Below, one piece after another: positions 46,932 to 53,218 of a DNA stretch of 64,000 nt. Every line of letters begins with the position of its first letter. Positions within the stretch are counted from its first letter, which is position 1. The notes beneath the pieces were generated by a model. The model had not been told where the DNA came from, made no database searches, and saw only the letters and a list, made by a program, of their open reading frames with translations. This DNA is from Allobosea sp. GTDB taxonomy: Bacteria > Pseudomonadota > Alphaproteobacteria > Rhizobiales > Beijerinckiaceae. The DNA lies in contig JAAEQB010000012.1 of NCBI GenBank assembly GCA_024231975.1, positions 434,001-498,000 of the forward strand, in the 5' to 3' direction. Position numbers and translations under genes: made by a program.

Positions 46932-47939
46932 ATGAACCGGATCGCCAGCGGGCTGGGAGCAGCCCTTCTCGCCCTCGCCTCGCTCGGACCGGCAGAAGCC
47001 GCGCCGACCAAGGTCAAGGTCTTCGTCGCCGCGATGTTCGAGATCGGCGCCAATACCGGCGACCGGGCCGGCGAGTTCCAGCACTGGTATGAGCGCTACT
47101 GGCAGAAGAGCCAGCCGCACGAGGTGCGCGGCGCGCTGAAGCCGGTCTATTGCGATGGCGACGGCGTCTGCGGCGCGGTGCTCGGCATGGGCAAGGTCAA
47201 CTCGTCATCCTCGATGCAGGCGATCCTGCTCGATCCCGACTACGACTTCTCGCAGGCCTATTTCCTCATCACCGGCGTCGCCGGCACGCCGCCCTCGCGC
47301 GGTACGATCGGCGACGTCTCCTGGGGGACCTGGCTGGTCGACTATGATCTCGGCCATCGCTGGGCGCCGGAGGAAGGCAAGCCGGGCGAGCCGGTGTTCA
47401 TGCCGCGCAAGGGCTATGAGGAGTACCGGGTCTTCAAGCTCAACCCGGCGCTGGTCGGCTGGGCGACGCGGCTCACCGCCGGGGTCAACCTCCAGGATTC
47501 CGAGTCGGCGAAGCAGTACCGCCAGCGCTATCCCGATGAGAAGGCGCGGGCTACGCCCTCCGTCCAGACCGGCACGCACATGACCGGCGACACCTTCTTC
47601 CACGGCCCCGGCCTGTCGAAGGAGGCGCAGTACATGGCCAAGCTCTACGGCGCCGACGACTATGTCATCACCGAGATGGAGGCGGCGGCGATCACGCTGG
47701 TGATCAAGCGCCAGTTCGGCACCGACCGGATCCTCAGCCTGCGCGGCGCGGTCAATTTCGACCAGGGCAATCCGAACGAGACGACCTTGCAGCATCTCGA
47801 CCCGGCGCCGGGCCAGACGGCCGGCGGCTTCGCGGAGACCGTCGCCAATGTCGAGGCGGTCGGCTCGCGCGTCGTCGATCACATCGTCGGCAATTGGAGC
47901 GAGTGGCAGAAGGGCGTGCCGCCGCTGCCGGCGAAGTAG
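46932..47939 (+). CDS. Purine nucleoside permease-family protein (NUP), exported
   Basis: A 335-residue protein with a signal peptide (MNRIASGLGAALLALASLGPAEAA) and a domain of the NUP family, named after yeast purine nucleoside permease and related in fold to nucleoside phosphorylases. Characteristic segments are KVFVAAMFEIGANTGDRAGEFQHWYERY, AYFLITGVAGTPPSRGTIGDVSWGTWLVDYDLGHRWAPEE, GTHMTGDTFFHG and DDYVITEMEAAAITLVI. The ITGVAG and EMEAAA motifs echo the phosphorylase nucleoside-binding site. With no membrane helices it should be periplasmic, perhaps a nucleoside-binding or cleaving enzyme rather than a permease. AAGGAAG precedes the ATG at 46932. It converges with queA over three bases. 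Confidence 0.85.
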   Translation: MNRIASGLGAALLALASLGPAEAAPTKVKVFVAAMFEIGANTGDRAGEFQHWYERYWQKSQPHEVRGALKPVYCDGDGVCGAVLGMGKVNSSSSMQAILLDPDYDFSQAYFLITGVAGTPPSRGTIGDVSWGTWLVDYDLGHRWAPEEGKPGEPVFMPRKGYEEYRVFKLNPALVGWATRLTAGVNLQDSESAKQYRQRYPDEKARATPSVQTGTHMTGDTFFHGPGLSKEAQYMAKLYGADDYVITEMEAAAITLVIKRQFGTDRILSLRGAVNFDQGNPNETTLQHLDPAPGQTAGGFAETVANVEAVGSRVVDHIVGNWSEWQKGVPPLPAK

Positions 47940-47942
47940 ATC

Positions 47943-49037
47943 TCAAGCCGACGTGTTCGCGCGGAACAGCAGGCTGCCATCGCCATAGGAGTAGAAGCGA
48001 TAGCCCTCGGCGATGGCGTGGGCATAGGCGCGCTTCATCAGATCCAGGCCGGCGAAGGCCGAGACCAGCATGAACAGCGTCGAGCGCGGCAGGTGGAAAT
48101 TGGTCATCAGCAGGTCGACGGCGCGGAAGCGATAGCCCGGCGTGATGAAGATCGCCGTGTCACTCGAGAACGGCTTGATGACGCCATCCTCGTCGGTCGC
48201 GCTTTCGAGCAGGCGCAGCGAGGTCGTGCCCACCGCGACGATGCGGCCGCCTTCAGCCTTGGCCGCATTGAGCGCATCGGCCGTCGCGGCGCTGACGGTA
48301 CCCCATTCGGCATGCATGCGGTGCTCGTCGGTGTCCTCGGCCTTGACCGGCAGGAAGGTGCCGGCGCCGACATGCAGCGTGACGAAATGGCTGGAGACGC
48401 CGCGCTGCTTTAGCGCCCCGAACAGCTCCGGCGTGAAGTGCAGACCGGCTGTCGGGGCGGCGACGGCGCCTTCCTCGCGGGCATAGGTCGTCTGGTAGTC
48501 GCGGGCGTCGGCCTGGTCGGTCGCGCGCTTGCCTGCGATATAGGGCGGCAGCGGCAATTCGCCGAGCCGCGCGATGGCCTCGTCGAGATAGGGGCCGGTC
48601 AGCGAGAAGCGCAGGCCGATATCGCCGCCCTCCCCTTTGTCCTCGACCTCGGCCTGAAGCCGGGCGAGCTCGCAGGCATTGCCGGCGCCGTCGCTGTCGA
48701 AGACGATCGTCTCGCCGACGGCGAGCTTCTTGGCCGGTCGGGCGAAGGCGCGCCAGCGGTCATCCGCCTCGCGCTTGTGCAGCATGATCTCGATGCGGGC
48801 CGAGGTCTCGCCGCGATAACGCCGCCCCCAAAGCCGGGACGGAATGACGCGGGTGTCGTTCAGCACCAGCGCATCGCCAGGCTGCAGCAGCTCGACGAGA
48901 TCGCGGATGCCGCGATCCGCGAAGGGCTCGGGAGCGCCGGGACGGACGACGAGCAGCTTCGCCGCATCGCGCGGGCTCACAGGCCGCAGCGCGATGCGTT
49001 CCTCGGGCAGATCGAAGTCGAAGAGGCCGACGTCCAT
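47943..49037 (-). CDS. queA: tRNA preQ1(34) S-adenosylmethionine ribosyltransferase-isomerase
   Basis: QueA transfers and rearranges ribose from S-adenosylmethionine onto preQ1 in tRNA, making epoxyqueuosine. The 364-residue protein has the family start MDVGLFDFDLPEERIALRP, LVLNDTRVIPSRLWG, GAVAAPTAGLHFTPELF, FVTLHVGAGTFLPVKAEDTDEHRMHAEW and LLMTNFHLPRSTLFMLVSAFAG, all QueA signatures. tgt, its usual downstream neighbour, is absent; a convergent purine permease-family gene takes that place. Upstream lies a strong terminator that separates it from the cyclophilin genes, so queA needs its own promoter in a 76-base gap. Confidence 0.96.
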   Translation of the reverse strand: MDVGLFDFDLPEERIALRPVSPRDAAKLLVVRPGAPEPFADRGIRDLVELLQPGDALVLNDTRVIPSRLWGRRYRGETSARIEIMLHKREADDRWRAFARPAKKLAVGETIVFDSDGAGNACELARLQAEVEDKGEGGDIGLRFSLTGPYLDEAIARLGELPLPPYIAGKRATDQADARDYQTTYAREEGAVAAPTAGLHFTPELFGALKQRGVSSHFVTLHVGAGTFLPVKAEDTDEHRMHAEWGTVSAATADALNAAKAEGGRIVAVGTTSLRLLESATDEDGVIKPFSSDTAIFITPGYRFRAVDLLMTNFHLPRSTLFMLVSAFAGLDLMKRAYAHAIAEGYRFYSYGDGSLLFRANTSA

Positions 49038-49048
49038 GGACCGATCCT

Positions 49049-49085
49049 AAAAAGCAATCCCGGGCCGACCAAGTCGACCCGGGAT
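49049..49085 (-). terminator. Intrinsic terminator of the cyclophilin operon
   Basis: On the minus strand a 13-base stem with one mismatch (ATCCCGGGTCGAC-ttg-GTCGGCCCGGGAT, 49057-49085) is followed by TGCTTTTT. It ends the transcript of the two cyclophilin genes and the TonB-like gene before queA. Confidence 0.85.
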
Positions 49086-49113
49086 GACTTTGTTCGCGAC
49101 GCGTGGGAACGCC

Positions 49114-49581
49114 TCAGGCGTCCGCCTGCACCTTCAGCGAGACGATGGAGTCGGGATCGCGCACCGGCTCGCCGCGCTTGATCTTGTCGACGTTGTCCAT
49201 GCCCTCAACGACCTGGCCCCAGACCGTGTACTGCTTGTCGAGGAAGCGGGCATCGTCGAAGACGATGAAGAACTGGCTGTTGGCCGAGTTCGGGTTCTGG
49301 GCGCGGGCCATCGAGCAGATGCCGCGGACATGCGGCTCGGCATTGAACTCCTGGGCGAGATCCGGATAGCTCGAGCCGCCGGTGCCGGTGCCGTGCGGGC
49401 AGCCGACCTGCGCCATGAAGCCGTCGATGACGCGATGGAAGACGATGCCGTCATAGAAGCCCTCGCGGGCGAGCAGCTTGATGCGCTCGACATGGTTGGG
49501 GGCGAGGTCCGGCCGCAGCTTGATCACCACGCGGCCCTTGGTGGTCTCCATGACGAGGGTGTTCTCGGGATCGAGCGACAT
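49114..49581 (-). CDS. ppiB: Cytoplasmic cyclophilin-type peptidyl-prolyl isomerase
   Basis: A 155-residue cyclophilin without a signal peptide, so cytoplasmic. It has the short bacterial core: VMETTKGRVVIKLRPDLAPNHVERIKLLAREGFYDGIVFHRVIDGFMAQVGCPHGTGTGGSSYPD, then SMARAQNPNSANSQFFIVF and YTVWGQVVEGMDNVDKI. The catalytic Arg (FHRVI) and the QFFI strand are intact. The ATG at 49581 overlaps the TonB-like gene stop by one base (TGATG). It closely resembles the exported paralogue 635 bases upstream, pointing to a duplication with an intervening gene. Confidence 0.95.
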   Translation of the reverse strand: MSLDPENTLVMETTKGRVVIKLRPDLAPNHVERIKLLAREGFYDGIVFHRVIDGFMAQVGCPHGTGTGGSSYPDLAQEFNAEPHVRGICSMARAQNPNSANSQFFIVFDDARFLDKQYTVWGQVVEGMDNVDKIKRGEPVRDPDSIVSLKVQADA

Positions 49582-50210
49582 CAGACTGATCTTTCGTTGG
49601 TCGGCACGCGGCCGAAGAAGCGGATGATGATCGGGCGGCCTGCGATACTCCCTCCAAGCCCCGGCGACAACCTCATCGGCGTGCAATCACGCACGGCGCG
49701 CATCAGGGAATCGGTGAAACGCTCACGCAGGCCCGGCGGCGCGCGCCGCATCTCCCAGGTGACGCGCGGCTGGCCGAAGAGCGTGCCGTCGCGGCGCAGG
49801 CTGAAGCGGACGCTGGCGGCCGCACTGTCTCCCGCCTGAAGCGCAGGCGGCTTCCAGCAGCGCCGCAGCGCCGGACCGATCTGGTCGAGCCGGTCGACAG
49901 TCTCGTCGCCGAGGCCGATCGTCTCGGGGTTGACGGTACCGATGACGCCATTGTCGACGCCGGGCGTCGGCGGCGGCCTAGCCGGGCGGCGGGCGCCCTC
50001 GCCGAACGGGCCGCCGATGCCGGGCATATAGCGCTGCCCCGATTGCGGCGGCAGCACCGGGTTCTGCGAGCCCGAGGGCGGCGGCAGCACGGGGTTCTGG
50101 AAGCCCGAGGCCGGCGGCAGGCCGAGATCGCGCGTATCCTGCGCCAGTACCGTGCCACTGGCCGAGACCAGCAGCAGGAGCGTGAGCGCAGGGACGCGCG
50201 AACGGTGCAT
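49581..50210 (-). CDS. Exported TonB/TolA C-terminal-like protein
   Basis: A 209-residue protein with a signal peptide (MHRSRVPALTLLLLVSASGTVLAQ), two tandem QNPVLPPxSG repeats in a Pro/Gly-rich region (about 35-85), and a C-terminal domain of about 110 residues. That domain looks like the TonB/TolA C-terminal fold: LDQIGPALRRCWKPP, AASVRFSLRRDGTLFGQPRV, RAVRDCTPMRLSP and IIIRFFGR. Unlike true TonB there is no uncleaved membrane anchor, so energy transduction is unlikely. It sits between two cyclophilin genes and shares a base with the downstream one. Two Cys flank the domain and could form a disulfide. Confidence 0.8.
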   Translation of the reverse strand: MHRSRVPALTLLLLVSASGTVLAQDTRDLGLPPASGFQNPVLPPPSGSQNPVLPPQSGQRYMPGIGGPFGEGARRPARPPPTPGVDNGVIGTVNPETIGLGDETVDRLDQIGPALRRCWKPPALQAGDSAAASVRFSLRRDGTLFGQPRVTWEMRRAPPGLRERFTDSLMRAVRDCTPMRLSPGLGGSIAGRPIIIRFFGRVPTNERSV

Positions 50211-50215
50211 CGGAC

Positions 50216-50788
50216 TTACTTGGCGTCCGCGAGCAGGCGCATGCGGACGATCTTGTCGGGGCCGCTGACCGATCCGTTATTGGCGCTGCTGCCCTTCTTG
50301 ATCTTGCGCACGGCGTCCATGCCGGAGACGACCTCGCCGAACAGGGTGTACTGACCGGTCAGCGAGCCGCAGCCCTCGAAGCAGATGAAGAACTGCGAAT
50401 TGGCCGAGTTCGGGCTCTGCGAACGCGCCATACCGACCGAGCCGACCTTGTAGGGCGTCGGGGTGAACTCGGCCGGGATGTTCGGCAGGTCGGAGCCGCC
50501 GGTGCCGTCGCCCTTCGGGTCTCCGGTCTGGGCCATGAAGCCGTCGATGACGCGGTGGAAGACGATGCCGTCATAGAAGCCGCGCTTGGTCAGGGCCTTG
50601 ATCTGTTCGACATGCTTGGGGGCGAGATCAGGCCGCAGGCGGATGGTGACGCGCCCGTCCTTGGTGTCGAGCACCAGGGTGTTCTGCGGGTCGAGATTGG
50701 CCGGTGCCGGCGCCTGGGCGAAAGCTTGGGACTGAGCCAGGCCGATCGAAGCGGTAAGTGCCAGGGCGGCGAGCGTGGTGCGAAGCAT
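50216..50788 (-). CDS. ppiA: Exported cyclophilin-type peptidyl-prolyl isomerase
   Basis: A 190-residue cyclophilin with a clear signal peptide (MLRTTLAALALTASIGLAQSQAFAQ), so periplasmic. The core is VLDTKDGRVTIRLRPDLAPKHVEQIKALTKRGFYDGIVFHRVIDGFMAQTGDPKGDGTGGSDLPNIPAEF, with SVGMARSQSPNSANSQFFICFEGCGSLTGQYTLFGEVVSGMDAVRKI. AGGAGAGG precedes the ATG at 50788. It is the first gene of the three-gene unit with the TonB-like and cytoplasmic cyclophilin genes. In a genome lacking surA at its usual place, this may be an important periplasmic isomerase; that is inference. Confidence 0.95.
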   Translation of the reverse strand: MLRTTLAALALTASIGLAQSQAFAQAPAPANLDPQNTLVLDTKDGRVTIRLRPDLAPKHVEQIKALTKRGFYDGIVFHRVIDGFMAQTGDPKGDGTGGSDLPNIPAEFTPTPYKVGSVGMARSQSPNSANSQFFICFEGCGSLTGQYTLFGEVVSGMDAVRKIKKGSSANNGSVSGPDKIVRMRLLADAK

Positions 50789-50893
50789 CGGAAACCTCTC
50801 CTGACCGCCGGAACGGCCCGGCGCATCTGAGGCTGCGAGGTAACGACATCCTATGACTGGAACAAGGCGCTGAATCACGCACGGAGCACAATG

Positions 50894-51150
50894 TTGCACT
50901 GCACAAGAACAAACTGGAATAATTTTGCAAAAAGTTCGGGCGCGAGCTGCCTAAACAGGTGACAACATTATTGCGATCGGCTAATCACTCTGGCGCTGGG
51001 CTCGCCCGACCGTTTTCCGGGCGCCGCGGACCAGGTCTCGGGAGGAACAAACAGCCGTCCAGTATATGAGTGCGTAGGAATAATAGCGCGCCGATACTGC
51101 GGTAAAAAACAGACTTTCAAAGGCAGGGCGAAAGCCTTGCCTTTTGTTTT
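50894..51150 (+). ncRNA. Candidate structured small RNA with promoter and terminator
   Basis: In the 393-base gap between the exported cyclophilin and DUF1467 no protein frame is seen. On the plus strand, TTGCAC (50894-50899) and AATAAT (50918-50923) are spaced 18 bases apart like a housekeeping promoter. About 220 bases further on is a stem AAAGGCAGGGC-gaaa-GCCTTGCCTTT (51119-51144) with a GAAA tetraloop and TGTTTT. Between them, TCGGGC..GAGC (near 50937) can pair with GCTCGCCCGA (near 51000). No plus-strand gene uses this terminator. The stem could instead end DUF1467 transcription leftwards, since TTTTTT follows nine bases beyond it on that strand. Confidence 0.35.
51119..51144. terminator. 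Strong tetraloop hairpin between sRNA candidate and DUF1467
   Basis: An 11-base stem with one G-T type mismatch and a GAAA loop. U-rich tracts lie on both sides (TTTTGTTTT on the plus strand; T6 at 51104-51109 on the minus strand), so it can end transcription from either direction, including the mce-RidA-DUF1467 unit. Confidence 0.8.
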
Positions 51151-51181
51151 GGTCTATACGCTACGTCCCACTGAACACCGT

Positions 51182-51412
51182 TCAGAGATCGAGCTGGGTC
51201 CAGATATACCAGACGATGCAGAAGACGATGGCGGCGATGATCGAGGTCGCGACCGCCTTCTTGGCCAGGCCCGGCAGGACCGGCGCACCGGGATCGGTGC
51301 CCTTCTCGACCTCGCCGCTCTCCGCCTGGCTGCGCACGCCGAAGGGCAGCGTGACGAACAGCACCGTCCACCAGATCACGAAATAGACCGCGAGCCCGCC
51401 ACCGATCGTCAT
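51182..51412 (-). CDS. DUF1467 family small membrane protein
   Basis: A 76-residue protein with two membrane helices (GGLAVYFVIWWTVLFVTLPFGVRSQ and VATSIIAAIVFCIVWYIWTQLDL), the pattern of DUF1467, a family I know mainly from alphaproteobacteria and with no assigned function. Its ATG overlaps the RidA stop by four bases (ATGA), so the pair is coupled. In relatives DUF1467 usually sits between mce and proS; here mce is still near, but proS is 42 kb away. Confidence 0.9.
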   Translation of the reverse strand: MTIGGGLAVYFVIWWTVLFVTLPFGVRSQAESGEVEKGTDPGAPVLPGLAKKAVATSIIAAIVFCIVWYIWTQLDL

Positions 51413-51810
51413 GACGCGCGCCCTTCGCCAGCCAGGGCGATACAGGCGAACGCAACCTTGGCCTCGGTCGGCACGCCGAAGCGCGCCGTATGCCTTGCCG
51501 GCAAGCCATTAGGGAAATGCTTCACATATTCAGCATTGCAGGCGGCATAGTCGCTGGGGTCGGTGATCAGCATCGTCATCTGCACGACGCGCTCCAGGCT
51601 GCTGCCGGCCTCGGCCAGGATGGCGGCGACATGCGCCAGCGCCTGCCGCACCTGTTCGGCTGGGCTGTCGCCCCGCACGATGCCCTTGGCCGGATCATGC
51701 GGCGCCGACTGGCCGGAGACGAAGACCAGACCGCCCGCCCGCGTCGCGAGGCTGAAGGGGCGCGGTGAGCCGGCTTCCGGCTCGCCGAAGAAGGTGATCT
51801 GCGAGGTCAT
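51409..51810 (-). CDS. Rid family (YjgF/YER057c) protein
   Basis: A 133-residue protein of the RidA superfamily, trimeric enzymes that hydrolyse reactive enamine/imine intermediates or related compounds. Family features are PFSLATRAGGLVFVSGQSAPHDPAKG, EQVRQALAHVAAILAEAGSSLERVVQMTMLITDPSDYAACNAEYVKHF and the C-terminal ARHTARFGVPTEAKVAFACIAL. The Arg normally seen near residue 105 of classical RidA enzymes is replaced in context by ARFGV, so it may belong to another Rid subgroup. It sits 3 bases after mce and overlaps DUF1467; most relatives I recall lack a Rid gene here. Confidence 0.88.
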   Translation of the reverse strand: MTSQITFFGEPEAGSPRPFSLATRAGGLVFVSGQSAPHDPAKGIVRGDSPAEQVRQALAHVAAILAEAGSSLERVVQMTMLITDPSDYAACNAEYVKHFPNGLPARHTARFGVPTEAKVAFACIALAGEGRAS

Positions 51811-51813
51811 GGC

Positions 51814-52218
51814 TCAGGCCTGCTCCAGCTCGACCAGCGTGCCGCAGAAATCCTTGGGGTGCAGGAAGAGCACCGGCTTGCCATGGGCGCCGATGCGCGG
51901 CTCGCCCGAGCCGAGCACGCGGGCGCCCTGCGCCTTCAGCCGGTCGCGCGCCGCGAGGATGTCGTCGACCTCGTAGCAGATGTGGTGGATGCCGCCGTCG
52001 GCATTGCGCTCCAGGAACTTGGCGATCGGCGAGTCGGCGCCCATCGGCTCAAGCAGCTCGATCTTGGTGTTCGGCAACTCGACGAACACGACGGTGACGC
52101 CATGCTCCGGCTGCGGCAGCGGCTGCGAGACGCGGGCACCGAGCGTGTCGCGATAGAGCGCCGTCGAGGCGGCGAGATCCTTCACGGCAATGGCGACGTG
52201 GTTGAGGCGTCCGATCAT
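51814..52218 (-). CDS. mce: Methylmalonyl-CoA epimerase
   Basis: Mce interconverts (R)- and (S)-methylmalonyl-CoA in propionate metabolism. The 134-residue VOC-fold protein shows RLNHVAIAVKDLAASTALYRDTLGARVSQP, EHGVTVVFVELPNTKIELLEP, GGIHHICYEVDDILAARDRLKAQGARVL and PVLFLHPKDFCGTLVELEQ, with the metal-ligand His and Glu residues in place. Its ATG overlaps the stop of the EF-G-like gene (ATGA), so its translation is probably coupled to that unusual gene. The mce-rnj neighbourhood is conserved in rhizobia. Confidence 0.95.
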   Translation of the reverse strand: MIGRLNHVAIAVKDLAASTALYRDTLGARVSQPLPQPEHGVTVVFVELPNTKIELLEPMGADSPIAKFLERNADGGIHHICYEVDDILAARDRLKAQGARVLGSGEPRIGAHGKPVLFLHPKDFCGTLVELEQA

Positions 52219-53129
52219 GCAGAATCTCCGAGAGCCAGCACTGCTGGCATACGCAGCGCCATCGCTGCTGGATAAGGTCCATCATCCGTGAAGGACGGGA
52301 CCGCTTCGTAGTGGCTGAAGCGCGTCGAGTACGTCCCACGTCCTCCGCTCATCGCCCGAAGCGAGTTCGTGTAGCCGAACAGGGTAGCAAGCGGAGCGGT
52401 AGCGCCCACAATCACGACCGAACCCTCAATATCCCGGCTCGGTGCGACCACGCGGCGCTTTCGCAAGTCTGCAAGAACGGTCTCGACAATGTCGCTCGGC
52501 ACCCGAACTTCTAAGGTCATGATCGGTTCGAGCAGCAGAGACACTCCTTTTTGGAGCCCTTCGCGAACGGCAATGCGCGTTGCCTCTTCGAAAGCGGCTT
52601 CTGACGAATCCAGATCGTGATGGGCCCAATCGAGAAGTCTTATCGCGACGTCAGCGACAGGAAAACCAGCGAGGATGCCGGAGCGCAGCACCAGATCGCT
52701 CCCTCGCCCGATGGCAATACGATATGTCTCGGGTAGGACCTGCGACTCGACGCCAGGGACAAAAACATTGCCCTCGCCCCGATCGCGCGGCACGACGGCG
52801 AGCTTGACGCGAGCAAAAGCGCGCCGGCCGTCCAATTGTTTGAGGACAAAATCGACCTCAGCGCGTTGCGAGATCGTTTCGAGATAGGCGACCTGTGGGC
52901 GGCCGGTGTTCAAGTCCAGCCCATAATCACGTTGGAGGACTTCAACCTTGCCAGCAAGCTGATCCTCGCTGGCCCCGCCGATGACAATCTGTCCGCTCTC
53001 CTCATCAGTCCGCACCTCAAAGCTGCCATCGGCCGCCTTGAGTTCACGCAACGCCGCCATGACGCGAACCTGATCGGCTTTTGACCGAGGCTCCATGGCC
53101 ACATTCATCAGAATGGGAGCGGGGTTCAT
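52215..53129 (-). CDS. EF-G-like protein lacking the GTPase domain (domains III-IV-V only)
   Basis: A 304-residue protein that aligns by eye only with the C-terminal half of elongation factor G. Domain III spans about 8-85 (EPRSKADQVRVMAALRELKAADGSFEVRTDEESGQIVI, NTGRPQVAYLETI). Domain IV spans about 86-203 (RGSDLVLRSGILAGFPVADVAIRLLDWAHHDLDSSEAAFEEA). Domain V spans about 204-278 (EPIMTLEVRVP, PLATLFGYTNSLRAMSGGRGTYSTRFSHYEAVP). G and II domains are absent; an in-frame TAA 18 bases upstream of the ATG shows the frame is closed. The domain III GELHLE-type motif is changed to SEDQLAG. GC content is visibly lower (about 55 percent in samples) than neighbours, suggesting acquisition. It lies 89 bases after rnj and is coupled to mce. 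Confidence 0.85.
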   Translation of the reverse strand: MNPAPILMNVAMEPRSKADQVRVMAALRELKAADGSFEVRTDEESGQIVIGGASEDQLAGKVEVLQRDYGLDLNTGRPQVAYLETISQRAEVDFVLKQLDGRRAFARVKLAVVPRDRGEGNVFVPGVESQVLPETYRIAIGRGSDLVLRSGILAGFPVADVAIRLLDWAHHDLDSSEAAFEEATRIAVREGLQKGVSLLLEPIMTLEVRVPSDIVETVLADLRKRRVVAPSRDIEGSVVIVGATAPLATLFGYTNSLRAMSGGRGTYSTRFSHYEAVPSFTDDGPYPAAMALRMPAVLALGDSA

Positions 53130-53218
53130 CGCGCAAGCAAGGCCTTAGCGAGAGGTGATGACGCAGGTTCGGCTCGAATCCGAACTTGATCAAGCTAACC
53201 TCGCAACCATGCCCGATC

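Noticed and set aside
53160..53190. GGTTCGGCTCGAATCCGAAC in the rnj/EF-G-like gap, recalling a tRNA T-arm
   Set aside because: The loop is wrong and no cloverleaf can be built in the 89-base gap; it is a small palindrome only.
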